DNA of 64,000 nt from Bin87 sp965220105 (GCA_965220105.1 OZ244811.1:620001-684000); one strand, 5' to 3'. Counted from the stretch's first letter, positions 19,046 to 28,737 are shown. Numbers and translations: made by a program. The notes: generated by a model not told the origin, from the sequence alone.

Positions 19046-21355
19046 GACACCCAGAACCAGAACGGCCCAGACAGGCCGCTGGCCGGCTATTCGCGCCTGC
19101 TGCCTGAACATGCCCAGTACTTGGCAGACCGCGGAGTACCGCCGGAAATCGCCAACGCACGTGGCTACCAGTCTCTCCGGGCCGGCAAGGCCCGCCGACA
19201 GCCGGAAACCGAGTTCGGCGGATTGCTGTACAGCAACCCAATGCGGCTGGGAGCGGATGGCGGACTCGGGATCCCGCTACACCCGCTCACACAGCCGGAC
19301 GCCGACGCCTGGCAAATTCGAATACCAGACGAAGCGGTAACCGACAAACGGCCCAAGTTTCGCACGCCGCAGGGGCAGCGCAACGTATTGGCCACGCACC
19401 CGGCAACGCGGGATGGCCTGCTGGACCCGGACGCCGGACACATCATCATTGCGGAAGGCGTAACCCGCGTGGATGCACTCGCCGCCGTCGGAATACCGGC
19501 CGCCGGGATAACCGGATGCTGGAGTTGGCGGAACTGGGAAACGGCCTTGCCGGACCTCGACGCGCTGCCGCTCAAACGCGAAATCCTGCTTGCCTTTGAC
19601 GGCGACGTTACCGCAAAGCTAAACATCTATACGGCCATGCGCCGCCTGTCAGGATACCTCGAAAGCAAGGGCGCAACCATCAGGATACTGGTACTGCCGA
19701 ACAACCAAGGGCTGGATGACTTCCTAGCCGAACAACAGCCAGCCGACACGGCCACAGCATGGAAGATGCTGGCTCAGCACACCACGAGACCCGGCAACGT
19801 CCACAAGCCGGACGGCGCCGAGCTGCCGAAAATCGCGCCCGGCAGCGACTACGGCCAGATGCTGGACGTCATGGTTGGATCCCTGATGAAACACCACAGC
19901 ACCATGTCGGACACCGACCGGTGGTATCGGCAAGGAACACCCGAGACCGGATACTACCTGGCTAGGGCCGCGGGCATCACGTCAACGCCCGTGAGCGTCA
20001 ACGAATCGCGCGAGGCATGCGCCCGTTTTGCCCGTTGGGGATTCTGGAAACAAATTGGCGAAAACTGGAAATTCGTCGGCCGCAAGCCCGACGAGGCCGT
20101 CGTGCGCCACATCATCGAAACGGCCAACCCAGCATGGCCCATCCTCGAACGGATATCGGCGCTGCCCGAGTTGACGGCCAACGGATTTGAGACCGAGAGC
20201 GGCTACGACGGAGAAAGCCACACACTCCGGGTGATACCGAACGGCATCACCGGCGAAATGCTACTCCAGGACACAATTGCAGAACTCAACGGAGTCTTTG
20301 GGGAATTCCCGTTTGCGGATGATGCCGGCTTCGCCAACTTGCTCGGAATGCTGTTGACGCCGTTCGTAGGCACCTACACCGAACGCGGACCAGGACTGAT
20401 GATCGACGCGCCGACGCCGGGAACCGGCAAATCCCTGATGGCCGACTGCGCCGCCATCATCATCAGCGGCAAGGCGCCTGCCGGTATCCAGATGTCCGGC
20501 AAGCAACACCGCGGCGAGGAGACACCGAAGCGTCTTGCCGCAGCGCTGAGTATGTCAAACTGCCTGAGGCTGGACAACTTGGCCAACGATGTGGACGACC
20601 CGAATTTAGCCGAGTTTCTAACCGGCGAGCACTGGACCACCCGCGAGCTCGGCACCAACCAACGGCAGCTGGTATTTGACTGCAGAACCATCGCTACACT
20701 GGCCACGGCCAACAACGCCAGCCTGAGCCGTGAACTCGCGGATCGCTTCCTGAATGTGCGCTTAGACGCCCAGACCGAGAACCCACGGGAAGGGCGTACG
20801 TTCGCCATCGACAACCTGATCGAACACACCAAGAGCAGGCGCCAACAGCTGGTCGACGCGTTGGCGTCAATCGTTCGAGCATGGCACGACGCCGGAAGGC
20901 CGCAGGCGAAGGCCAGACCCGCCGTACTCGGATCGTTCGACCATTGGCGGAACGTCGTCACCGACATCCTCGACCACGCCGGCATTGGCGAATTCGCCGG
21001 CAACATGCAGAGCTTCACCCAGCGCGCGGCCGCCAGCGACGACTATGGCGCCTTCATCGAAGCCTGGTGGAACAACCGCGGCGGGATGGTATCCGGAGTC
21101 TCCGAGTTGCTGGGAGCGGCCGGGCTGGACTCCGAGGAATCCGAACCACTAATCCATGTCCAAACGCGAAGCAACAGCCAGCGAGCGTTGACTACCGCAT
21201 TGGGCACGGCTATCAAACGATTGCGGGATCGCACTTTCACGCTGAGCGACGGCACCGCCGTCCGCGTAGTCGAATGCGTCACGTACCGCCGCGCGGCCCA
21301 ATACCGGCTGGAACCCGCCGGCACCCCCGAACCGGGCTGGAACGACGGAGAATGA
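19043..21355 (+). CDS. Toprim-like (DUF3854-type) and P-loop ATPase replication protein of a mobile element
   Basis: A 770-residue protein. The N-terminal zinc-less region (YSRLLPEHAQYLADRGV) and Toprim-like domain are typical of primase-helicases: E138 in IIIAEGV and the DxD at about residues 186-188 (LLAFDGD). The C-terminal half has a P-loop (APTPGTGKS, residues 456-464) and a Walker-B/sensor region (SNCLRLDNLAND, then TLATANN). It would synthesise primers and unwind DNA for the element. ATG 19043 follows an AAGGAAAA site. Reading is open throughout. Confidence 0.75.
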   Translation: MDTQNQNGPDRPLAGYSRLLPEHAQYLADRGVPPEIANARGYQSLRAGKARRQPETEFGGLLYSNPMRLGADGGLGIPLHPLTQPDADAWQIRIPDEAVTDKRPKFRTPQGQRNVLATHPATRDGLLDPDAGHIIIAEGVTRVDALAAVGIPAAGITGCWSWRNWETALPDLDALPLKREILLAFDGDVTAKLNIYTAMRRLSGYLESKGATIRILVLPNNQGLDDFLAEQQPADTATAWKMLAQHTTRPGNVHKPDGAELPKIAPGSDYGQMLDVMVGSLMKHHSTMSDTDRWYRQGTPETGYYLARAAGITSTPVSVNESREACARFARWGFWKQIGENWKFVGRKPDEAVVRHIIETANPAWPILERISALPELTANGFETESGYDGESHTLRVIPNGITGEMLLQDTIAELNGVFGEFPFADDAGFANLLGMLLTPFVGTYTERGPGLMIDAPTPGTGKSLMADCAAIIISGKAPAGIQMSGKQHRGEETPKRLAAALSMSNCLRLDNLANDVDDPNLAEFLTGEHWTTRELGTNQRQLVFDCRTIATLATANNASLSRELADRFLNVRLDAQTENPREGRTFAIDNLIEHTKSRRQQLVDALASIVRAWHDAGRPQAKARPAVLGSFDHWRNVVTDILDHAGIGEFAGNMQSFTQRAAASDDYGAFIEAWWNNRGGMVSGVSELLGAAGLDSEESEPLIHVQTRSNSQRALTTALGTAIKRLRDRTFTLSDGTAVRVVECVTYRRAAQYRLEPAGTPEPGWNDGE

Positions 21356-21713
21356 CGCTCAAGGCGTGTGAACCTTGTGAACCTTTTCTATTCGCAGCCT
21401 GTCGGAGTTTAGCGTGCACATGACGCGCAGAAAACATATAGAACGAGACTGGAACAGGTTCACCAAGGTTCACAAGGTTCACACCGACCAATACCCCACC
21501 AGGAGTACACGCCATGACCATGGCAGCCCTGAACGCCAACGCCGGCAGGATCATCTACCGCCGTCCCAACTTAGCGAAATCAGCGAAAAATAAATCCTAA
21601 ATCCAGAACTGATAGGGCGCACTTGCGGGCCTGCCGCGCGTCGCGAGCGAGAACCTGGCAATAGCGGAGAGATTGAATTCAGGGGAACCTAGACGCCCAG
21701 GAACCGAGACACA
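21356..21713. other. Intergenic
   Basis: No convincing gene. The stretch has runs of CCTTGTGAACC / GGTTCACAAGG (about 21370-21482) that form imperfect direct and inverted copies, possibly an operator or replication-related repeat. Confidence 0.4.
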
Positions 21714-22064
21714 ATGAGAATGACTACCATAATCGCCGAAATCCAGGAACTGGAGGTCATGATGGAGATGTTCGACGTTTCGCAGCCGGACTATGGGGAG
21801 CAGTGCTCGGACGACCCGTGCGACGAGCCCGAGATCCTGCAGACATTTGGTGTTTCCTACGCGGCCCATGAACCGCGTTGGCTCGACCGCGATGGCATGC
21901 GCGCTTGGGTGGAGACCCCGAAGCAAGTTATCCACCTGTGGATCCCGGAGGCTGGCATCACCTCGTGTGGTATTGGACCCGGAGGCGAGGCCACGGAATC
22001 CGGCGACGGGCCCGTGACTTGCGATGCCTGTCTGTATGAGGATGCCTTCCCAGCCGGACTCTGA
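21714..22064 (+). CDS. Hypothetical protein of the accessory island
   Basis: 116 residues, acidic, with a helical N-terminus (TTIIAEIQELEVMMEMF) and a C-terminal TSCGIGP then VTCDACLY that could bind metal with four cysteines nearby. It starts at ATG 21714. No family recognised. It is one of a run of same-strand small genes downstream of the primase, so probably element cargo. Confidence 0.55.
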   Translation: MRMTTIIAEIQELEVMMEMFDVSQPDYGEQCSDDPCDEPEILQTFGVSYAAHEPRWLDRDGMRAWVETPKQVIHLWIPEAGITSCGIGPGGEATESGDGPVTCDACLYEDAFPAGL

Positions 22065-22071
22065 CGCCCAC

Positions 22072-22130
22072 CTGGGCGTCGCGGGATGCGTATCCCGCTG
22101 ATGACGAGTCCGAAAGGACGAAGCGCCCAG
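22072..22130 (+). ncRNA. Hammerhead-ribozyme-like RNA
   Basis: Three helices meet around CUGAUGA (22098-22104) and GAA (22120-22122). CUGGGCG (22072-22078) pairs with CGCCCAG (22124-22130); CGGGAU pairs with AUCCCG around GCGU; GUCC pairs with GGAC around GAAA. A GUC triplet (22078-22080) stands at the expected cleavage position, with U16.1 opposite G15.1. Departures from the consensus are an extra CGA before the second helix, an unpaired G after the cleavage site and G instead of A at 15.1. It may be a variant, a decayed copy or a chance structure. Confidence 0.5.
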
Positions 22131-22279
22131 ACCAGGAGGTCCAGAAAGGACGACAGCCATCATGAGAACCCTGCCCGGTTTTTGCCGTGCCGCCTTGGCC
22201 CGGTTGCCGGCCTTGTGCGACGTTCGCCGCTGCCGATGCCGCCGCTGAGTTTCCGTCGCTGCCGGCGTCTTGGATACTG

Positions 22280-22495
22280 ATGACCGACGACCGCGACCCT
22301 GTTCACCTGTGCGAGTACTGCGTCCGTGACGTGAAGGCGATCCTGGCCCAACCGGCGCGCATTGACGAGTACTGCATCGACCACGCCCACATGGGCGGAT
22401 ACTACCTGGCGAGGAGCAAGGACGGCTACAACATCCGCCTAGCCCCTGGCGCGACCCTCGTGGCCCTGTTGCCCGTGGAGACGACCCAGTACTGA
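22280..22495 (+). CDS. Small Cys-containing hypothetical protein
   Basis: 71 residues from ATG 22280 (MTDDRDPVHLCEYCVRDVK), with a CxxC pair then DEYCIDHAHMGGYYLARS. The same frame extends back to a GTG at 22187, and another ATG at 22162 with a better ribosome site is one frame off, so a frameshifted longer gene is possible. Unknown function. Confidence 0.45.
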   Translation: MTDDRDPVHLCEYCVRDVKAILAQPARIDEYCIDHAHMGGYYLARSKDGYNIRLAPGATLVALLPVETTQY

Positions 22496-22671
22496 AATCT
22501 CAGAACGCTGCGCCCAGTGGGCGCGAATTTCCGGCCCCGAGATGTGCAGCGTCGGTGGCGGCTGACCGAGCCGCTGGCCAGCGGACCCCGTCGCCGAGAT
22601 AGTGGACACCACCTGGGCCAACTAATGACACGTCAGAGCCGATGTCCGAGCAACAATTTCGGAGGTTGCGC

Positions 22672-23349
22672 ATGCCAGAAAAGAAAATCGACAAAGGGAT
22701 GATGAACTACCTGCCCGGCTTGCCCCCTCCGCCGACGGCAGTGGCCCAGTCGACCTACATCAAGATTCCACCCGGCCCGCCTCCTAAGGGGGTACAGAAG
22801 ACGTTCGCAGACATGAGAGTAAATGCCGCGTCCCGGTCCACCGATGATCGCAGTTACATCCATCATCACGTCATTGCGAACGACCGCCTGTTCGCGTGCT
22901 ACGAGACCCTGTCGGCGGCGAGACTCGCCGTGGAGCGGATACTCGCGCTTCCGGACGGCCACGCCGCGTTTGCGCAGACCTTCACCAGTGAGCACGAAGT
23001 TTGCAAACACGCGGAACGGACGCGAACCCGCGATGACCGTGCGCGAAGCGAGGATGGCGCTGGTGACGTCCGAGAGGCAGATGATCCCCGATCCAAGAAA
23101 ACCGGCTCCCCTGTTTACACCGCTAAAATCGAGCCACGGAAACCGGCGAAGGCTTGGGAAAAGGGGACGACCACCATAGCTCAAGGGGATAACACGAAAG
23201 GCCAAAAGTTTGAGCTCGTAGCCCAAGTCCCGGGCCAAGTCAAAATAAGCGGCCCGCCGCGTAAGCGCAACCCTCGTCGACACCGCAGCAGCGTGGACCA
23301 GCTGAGGCTGCCGGGCGTGCCGCCCAGCGACGAGCAGAGCAAGGCGTGA
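22672..23349 (+). CDS. Hypothetical basic protein
   Basis: 225 residues from ATG 22672, chosen because GGAGG (22661-22665) is well placed. A Pro-rich N-terminus (YLPGLPPPPTAVAQ) is followed by a charged middle and a basic C-terminus. No known domain. An overlapping open frame on the other strand (22633-23283) lacks a ribosome site, so I prefer this strand. Confidence 0.45.
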   Translation: MPEKKIDKGMMNYLPGLPPPPTAVAQSTYIKIPPGPPPKGVQKTFADMRVNAASRSTDDRSYIHHHVIANDRLFACYETLSAARLAVERILALPDGHAAFAQTFTSEHEVCKHAERTRTRDDRARSEDGAGDVREADDPRSKKTGSPVYTAKIEPRKPAKAWEKGTTTIAQGDNTKGQKFELVAQVPGQVKISGPPRKRNPRRHRSSVDQLRLPGVPPSDEQSKA

Positions 23350-23370
23350 CCAACGAGCTCGGGCTTTTTA

Positions 23371-23505
23371 GGGCCTCTCCGTCGCTCTGACGACATGACC
23401 AACATGAACGACACTAGCATGGCAAAACACAGCGCAGCCATGACTGCAACTCTGGCCCATCGCCTGCTAATGGGGAGCGCTAAGGCGACGAAGGCGCCTG
23501 TGGCC
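23371..23505 (+). repeat. Dispersed 135-bp repeat, copy 1
   Basis: It shares CTCCGTCGCTCTGACGACAT, then CAGCGCAGCCA and GCGACGAAGGCGCC with 30634-30770 in the same order and spacing. A 38-codon frame in this copy is not kept in copy 2, so it is probably non-coding. Confidence 0.6.
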
Positions 23506-23583
23506 TGAGGGCACATCGAGTCCGAGGAGCAGACGCCCATCAAGCGTCGTGGCTTCAAGCAACCCTAGGTGGGAGAGTCGCAA

Positions 23584-23781
23584 ATGAAGTCTGCAATCGC
23601 CAGGCAGGACCACCCCGCTGGACACGTGGTGCAGCAAAGCCGTGACTTGCGCCCAAGCTCATGCATTGCTGGGGTCCAAAGCCATGGGATCAGCGAGCAC
23701 GGCGGTCACGTCGACTTGACCAGACAAACAGCGACCACCGAGGACATCGACGCAGGACTCTCCGATGAGGAGGTGCAATGA
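23584..23781 (+). CDS. Small hypothetical protein coupled to next gene
   Basis: 65 residues from ATG 23584 (GGGAGA upstream). Its stop overlaps the next start (ATGA at 23778-23781), which supports translation. The acidic C-terminus (TTEDIDAGLSDEEVQ) is the only notable feature. Confidence 0.45.
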   Translation: MKSAIARQDHPAGHVVQQSRDLRPSSCIAGVQSHGISEHGGHVDLTRQTATTEDIDAGLSDEEVQ

Positions 23782-24503
23782 CGACATACGAATCAGCGTG
23801 TTTAGCGCGTCATCTCTGTGCGGCAGGTCTGGACTATAAGGTCTGGATGCCACGCATCAGGTTAGCGGCCGGTACCTGCGACATTTTCGCGCGCTTGTCG
23901 CCCGACAACAAGGATTGCTTCCACCTTCAGGATGGACGCCCTCCCGAGGATTGCCGGTGCTACGTGCGGTTGGTACCGCCACGACCGGAAACAGCGCACT
24001 TGCACCCGGCGCCCAGCTCACGTGATGAGTGGACTGCGGTGCTTGACGCCTGTTGCTTTTCTCACCAAGCCGTAGCCGCAGACTGGCAGGGCTACTCACC
24101 GTGGGGCTTTCGGTTGACAGCTGCCACCAGCCGACCTGCTGCACTGAAGGCTGCGGCTGACCTGCTAAGCAAGATCGCAGAATCGCCTATCGACGGGTGT
24201 GATGACGACGATTGGGATGAAGACGAGCCCTGGGACGGCCCGCGGCCTGTCGGCGGGCCGTGGCCAGTCGACGGGTCGACCATCGACGCAGAGCCGGCTC
24301 GTATCAGATGTTTACTTGGATTCCAGGGTCGCGCTTGGGAAGTTTGCAGTCCATGCGAGGAAGAAATTGAACAGACGGGTGAATACATTGGAGCCACACG
24401 TGATGCGAAATTCCTGTTGACTGCCGACAATGAGCTACCGAGACATCTCGAGCCACTTGCGAAACTGCTTGACAGGCAGCCAGCCGGCGGTAAATTGGCC
24501 TAA
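23778..24503 (+). CDS. Hypothetical protein
   Basis: 241 residues, with AGGAGG six bases before ATG 23778. It has many cysteines, a very acidic Asp/Glu stretch (DGCDDDDWDEDEPWDGP) in the middle and a later CSPCEEEI. It is not recognised as any family. Coupled to the preceding small gene. Confidence 0.6.
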   Translation: MTTYESACLARHLCAAGLDYKVWMPRIRLAAGTCDIFARLSPDNKDCFHLQDGRPPEDCRCYVRLVPPRPETAHLHPAPSSRDEWTAVLDACCFSHQAVAADWQGYSPWGFRLTAATSRPAALKAAADLLSKIAESPIDGCDDDDWDEDEPWDGPRPVGGPWPVDGSTIDAEPARIRCLLGFQGRAWEVCSPCEEEIEQTGEYIGATRDAKFLLTADNELPRHLEPLAKLLDRQPAGGKLA

Positions 24504-24587
24504 CGTGCCCGCTGTTTAGAGCGTGTGTTCTACCGTACAATGAGGGCGGGAGGGTGCTACGATAGGGCATCCTCTGTGGAGGCCGAG

Positions 24588-24860
24588 ATGGTAGTGTCAG
24601 AAGCGAAAATCGTATTTGGGCTGGGCGACATGGTGCGGGTGCGGTTCCGGTGTCAGTATTGTGGGAACGAAATCGTGATTAGGCTAGGCGAAAAGAACCG
24701 CCCAACAATCACCAACCACTGTCCCCTGTGTAACGAGGAATGGTTGTCCCGCCTCGGCGCAGAGCGCATCCAAAAGACCTTGCAAGGCATCGAGGACATC
24801 GAAAACCTCAGTGCTTGCAAGGTTGATATTCTGATCGAGATCGACGCCCCGAAGGGTTGA
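24588..24860 (+). CDS. Small zinc-ribbon protein
   Basis: 90 residues with two CxxC knuckles (CQYCGN and CPLCNE) spaced like a zinc ribbon, then a helical tail. The ATG at 24588 follows GAGGCCGAG; the open frame begins further upstream. Possibly a nucleic-acid-binding accessory protein. Confidence 0.55.
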   Translation: MVVSEAKIVFGLGDMVRVRFRCQYCGNEIVIRLGEKNRPTITNHCPLCNEEWLSRLGAERIQKTLQGIEDIENLSACKVDILIEIDAPKG

Positions 24861-24874
24861 CGTACAATAGCCCT

Positions 24875-25153
24875 ATGCCCTGGTTCGTATATCAGCCCGA
24901 CAAGCAGCTCGTCCACCAGGTAAGCGGCTGCGAGGATAGCCATCCGTCGTCCGTAAAGCAACGGACGTGGCCGCAGGTCGGCCATCAAACGTGGGAAACG
25001 CTCGACGAGGCTGTGGAAGTGGCGCGGGAACTGCTGGACGCCGAAGCGCAGCCCTGCCGGCGATGCCAGCGATTGTTCGCTATTGGTCGCGGTATCAGCG
25101 ACGATACGTGGCGCGATATGGCGGATCGTGTGCTTGGGCGCGACCGGTACTGA
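24875..25153 (+). CDS. Hypothetical protein
   Basis: 92 residues starting MPWFVYQPDKQLVHQ at ATG 24875, with helix-rich ETLDEAVEVARELLDAEAQ and a CRRC pair. No family recognised. It follows the zinc-ribbon gene by 14 bases. Confidence 0.5.
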   Translation: MPWFVYQPDKQLVHQVSGCEDSHPSSVKQRTWPQVGHQTWETLDEAVEVARELLDAEAQPCRRCQRLFAIGRGISDDTWRDMADRVLGRDRY

Positions 25154-25312
25154 TTAGCCCCGAGACGCGGCCCACAGCCATCCGCCAGTCAACGCAGCGG
25201 GGATGGTAGCGAGCGCGGTAGGGTACGCGACGATTGGATGTGTCGCGCCTAAAGCCGTGGCGAGTATGCCGAGGACGACGATTGCTGTTGAAACCCCAAA
25301 TATCGTTCCCAT
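25154..25312 (-). CDS. Small membrane protein
   Basis: 52 residues with two hydrophobic segments (FGVSTAIVVLGILATALG and a second Ala-rich one), possibly a holin-like or short inner-membrane peptide. ATG 25312 has CGGAGGACA upstream; an upstream ATG at 25351 is weaker. Opposite strand to its neighbours. Confidence 0.55.
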   Translation of the reverse strand: MGTIFGVSTAIVVLGILATALGATHPIVAYPTALATIPAALTGGWLWAASRG

Positions 25313-25779
25313 TTTGATGTCCTCCGGTTGCGAACTGATTATCGGTTCCATTTTACCATAACGCCGTCAAAACGCCGTTGACAGTCAGCGGCGCGGCCCA
25401 TAACATTGCAGCCGCGACAGTCTCAGTCACCGGGAACGGCGACGCGCCTTTCTGCTTTGCTATGCAGGAGGGCAAAGGATACGAACAATTATGCGAGTTG
25501 GCACTTTTCGTGCCTCCTTGCGGTGTTCGTGTTCGGGATGAGGAGACTGTCGCAGGTAGCCAACTTCCGTGTGGCCGCAAGGGGGTTCCACGCCGAGGCT
25601 GCCTAGCACCAGATCTAAAAGGTGCGCCCCATCAGCGGAAACTGACAGGGCGCGTCTGGCAAGTCCTAGGGTGAGGACGTAGCCAGAGGGTGCAAGACCC
25701 GCCGGTAATCTTACCAGCGTTTCTCTCTGACGCAACTTTGACCTCCCTGCCGGATTTGCCGGTACCGGGAGGTTTGTTC
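25313..25779. other. Intergenic or unresolved
   Basis: 467 bases with overlapping open frames on both strands but no ribosome sites or motifs I trust. Confidence 0.35.
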
Positions 25780-26145
25780 ATGTTTGACTGGCGTGATTTC
25801 GCCCGGGTTTTGGCTATCGCTGCTATTGCCGCCGGCATCGTCAGTTGCAGCGGATCAGCAGTGGCCGCGTCTCCGCCGCCCATGCCCGAAGTAAACGTGT
25901 CGTTTCTGCACGCCCTGTCCGTCGATTACGCGAGGTGCGTCCATGACTATCGGTTTGAGGGAGCTGGCTTGGCTAAGCGCGAGCACGACGTTTACGACAC
26001 GAACCTCGGGCTGTATGTGGAACTCGCGCTCGAAAAAACCGACCCCGCCCTGATCTGGCGGGCCTATCACCGTGATTGCCAGCCATGGCACCAGCCCCAA
26101 TACCTCGGCAGGTACTTCGACAACCCACAGGAGCGACCAGAATGA
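25780..26145 (+). CDS. Secreted or lipoprotein-like hypothetical protein
   Basis: 121 residues. GGGAGG precedes ATG 25780; residues 1-28 form a signal peptide (LAIAAIAAGIVSCSGSAVAAS) with a possible lipobox IVSC. The mature part has a helical YARCVHDYR segment and a second Cys. The stop overlaps the next start (ATGA). Confidence 0.55.
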   Translation: MFDWRDFARVLAIAAIAAGIVSCSGSAVAASPPPMPEVNVSFLHALSVDYARCVHDYRFEGAGLAKREHDVYDTNLGLYVELALEKTDPALIWRAYHRDCQPWHQPQYLGRYFDNPQERPE

Positions 26146-26468
26146 CCACCATCTACGACCAGGACGCCTTCGCTGCATTCGACGGTGAGATGCACCGTAT
26201 CTACGAGGGCGGCAAGGAGTACGGATACAACGCCACCCGGTTCCTGCAAATGCTCAGGGCCGATGGCGGCGTTGCAACGGCGAAGAACCTGCTGGCCCGT
26301 GAAGTAACCGACGGTGGTTCTGGCGGCTTGGAGCGGATGCTGCGCGTGGGCCGGCTGGACCTCACCGTGGAATGGTTGGTGATACAGGAACACTGGCGCG
26401 ATCTGTTCACAGATGACGAAGTGGACGAAGCCCGCCGCCGGCTGAACGCTACCTACGCCCGATTGTGA
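26142..26468 (+). CDS. Conserved hypothetical protein (LFT-helix family)
   Basis: 108 residues. The pattern FLQML-x-G-(x)-A-LL, then LERMLRVGRLDLTVEWLV, LFTDDEVDEARRRL recurs in a widespread bacterial family of unknown function often found in accessory regions; I recognise the pattern but no function. Coupled to the preceding gene by ATGA. Confidence 0.6.
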   Translation: MTTIYDQDAFAAFDGEMHRIYEGGKEYGYNATRFLQMLRADGGVATAKNLLAREVTDGGSGGLERMLRVGRLDLTVEWLVIQEHWRDLFTDDEVDEARRRLNATYARL

Positions 26469-26492
26469 AAAGCCCGTCAAGTTGACGGAGTT

Positions 26493-27788
26493 TCACGCCG
26501 CCCGCGCTGTCCAGTTGGCGACGGGCATCTCGACCTTCATCTCGCGCATACCGGCGTAGTCGTCTTCGAGCAGCCGCCCCAGCATGGTCGCGGTGTAGGT
26601 GAGGAGCGACAGCCCGATGTGCAGCCGGACTTTCTTGATACCCAGGTAGCAGTGGCTATCGAGCAGCCTTGACCGCTTGAGGCTGCCGAACATCCTCTCC
26701 ACAATCGTCCGGCGTTTGTACAGCCGCTTCCATCGCTTGCTCGCTCTCGGCAAGCGGCCCACGCGCCGGAGCAGGTCGCCGTCCCAGCCCTCGTAGTGCT
26801 CGTGGTTGCAGTTCTGTCCCAGCCAGGGCTTGTCGCCTTTGAGTTCGCAGCCGCCCTCAGGGCAACGGAACAAGTGCCCCTTGCCGCGCTCGCTGCGGAC
26901 GTACTGCATCGGCTTGCCGCTCATGCAGCGCGGCTGGCCCTTGACGGTGTAGAGGCCATTCTTGTCGGTGTCTCTCATGTGGACCACGGCGAATATCCGG
27001 CTGTTATCGAGGTGCTCGTAATTGCTGAGCGCATCGTATCCCCGGTCTGCAATGGCGTAACGCACTTTGAGCGTCGGGTGATTGGCGGCGAGTTGGTCCA
27101 TGAGCACCGGCAGTCTTGGACTGTCGTTCTTGTTGGCGGGCAGCACTTCCCACGATAGCGGCGTGCCGTAGTAGGCATCGCAGATGGCGTGGAGCTTGTA
27201 CCCGTAGAACAGTTCTTTGCCGTCAACCGCCAGTTTCGCCGTCCGGTGACCCCACTTCGCTTCGGCGTCGGCTTTGGTTTTGCCCTTGCCATTGCCCCAT
27301 GCCGCAACGTCGCTGCTGTCAATCGACACCATGCGGCCCGGTTCCGGCGCGTCGTCGGGCAGAGCGCCCTCGCCCCGCAGCCGCTCGATCTCTGCGCCGA
27401 CCCGCTCGGCCAGTTGAGCGATAGCGGCGTCAACGAGGTCCTGGTGCTCCGCTAGCCTCGCGTAGAAGCGGGAGAACGTGCCCTCGTGCGGCACCGTCTC
27501 TCTTAAACCACAAACCCGCCTGAGAAGGCGGGATGCGTTGAGTTGGGCTATGAGGTCGCGGGTGTACCGGAATCTGAGCAGGTACCGCACCAGCGTTGCC
27601 CTCCACATGACTTCGGGGGCGTAGCCGGGCCGCCCCGTCCAGCGATATTCGTTCAGCGTGGCGGTCAGTTCGTCGTGGTGCAGTTCGTCGAGGATAGTCC
27701 CAATCAGGCCAAAATCGGGAACGCCTGGGTCGCCCGGTTGACGACCCGCCGGCGGCGGCATTATATTGAGCATGACCGTGCTCCTCAC
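26493..27788 (-). CDS. IS1182-type DDE transposase
   Basis: 431 residues. N-terminal DUF772-like helical domain (RWTGRPGYAPEVMWRATLVRY), catalytic acids in MVSIDSSDVAAWGN, YAIADRGYD and the C-terminal RRTIVERMFGSLKRSR. A zinc-ribbon-like insert (CMSGKP, then RCPEGGCEL) lies before the last motif. It reads open, so the element may be active. Terminal repeats could not be fixed by eye. Confidence 0.88.
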   Translation of the reverse strand: MRSTVMLNIMPPPAGRQPGDPGVPDFGLIGTILDELHHDELTATLNEYRWTGRPGYAPEVMWRATLVRYLLRFRYTRDLIAQLNASRLLRRVCGLRETVPHEGTFSRFYARLAEHQDLVDAAIAQLAERVGAEIERLRGEGALPDDAPEPGRMVSIDSSDVAAWGNGKGKTKADAEAKWGHRTAKLAVDGKELFYGYKLHAICDAYYGTPLSWEVLPANKNDSPRLPVLMDQLAANHPTLKVRYAIADRGYDALSNYEHLDNSRIFAVVHMRDTDKNGLYTVKGQPRCMSGKPMQYVRSERGKGHLFRCPEGGCELKGDKPWLGQNCNHEHYEGWDGDLLRRVGRLPRASKRWKRLYKRRTIVERMFGSLKRSRLLDSHCYLGIKKVRLHIGLSLLTYTATMLGRLLEDDYAGMREMKVEMPVANWTARAA

Positions 27789-28050
27789 AGTGGGCGGTCT
27801 GCCGCCAGCGAGGTTAGGCTCTCGTTGGCGGCGTTATTTGTGCGCGAGGCACGGCCAAATTATAAGATTGTCAACGGGATAAGGACAAGCGTTCTACGGC
27901 GGGATTACAAAAATTGGCCGGTTTCAGGCTGCATTACCAGCCCAAAACCGGCCAAACTTGTGACAGGCAACGGTGGACAGTTGACCCCGGAAATTGGGCA
28001 TGACACAATCATCGCCGGGCGGTTCTGAGCATTGACGAAGGGGTGTCAAG

Positions 28051-28737
28051 TTGCGTATCCAACAATGTTTGATGGTCGCCAAAGCGGTCTTGAAATCCAG
28101 ATGGATGTTGATTGGGTTGGCTGCCGAAACCATCGGTTTCATTGTGGCGATATTGAATTGGTTCAGCCAATCTTGGTGGTTGCCCAATGCCGCGTTGACG
28201 TTGGGGGCTTTGGGACTGGTGATACTTGCCGGCAAAGTGGCGTGGGACTATCAAGCCCGAGGATTGAACGCACAGCAGAAGAAGGATGTCGATGATCTCT
28301 TGACCGTAACGGAACTCAACGACAAGCAACGGGCAGAACTGGATCAGAGGGGGCTTACCCCAAGGCAGCAATCAAATATAAGCAATCTGGATATTGCTAT
28401 CATCGTTGAGACGCAGCGGGCTATGGGCGGAGCCGTAGAATATATCCGGGCGGCTCATGGCCGGGTTGCGGTCATTCACCGAACGGGATGGTTTTCTTTT
28501 AACGTCGTTAGTTTAGACGCCCCTGCGGGATACCACTGCCAGCGGCAACATACGGACGAACCTGCGTTCGACTACAACTTTTACGATGCGGCTCGGTCTC
28601 TTTCTGCCCCATTCGTTTCTTTTGCCATATTGTGGATGCATCCCCTCCAAAGGGGATGGACCTATATGAGCAATGATGACGACCGAAATTTTGGCAACAG
28701 TATCGTGTATAGCTTCGAAGCTAGGCTTTACGCATAA
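28051..28737 (+). pseudogene. Membrane protein gene, 3' end displaced by an IS
   Basis: The 228-residue frame starts with TTG/ATG near 28051, has two membrane segments (MLIGLAAETIGFIVAILNW and a second) and a soluble C-terminal domain with no known family. The final LYA residues and stop come from an IS inverted repeat. Removing the IS and one CTAG copy continues the frame with ASEDCVPKWK to a TAG at 30286, giving about 263 residues. Confidence 0.6.

Noticed and set aside
22633..23283. A 216-codon open frame on the minus strand
   Set aside because: No ribosome site or family, opposite to all neighbours, and it overlaps a plus-strand frame with a good GGAGG.
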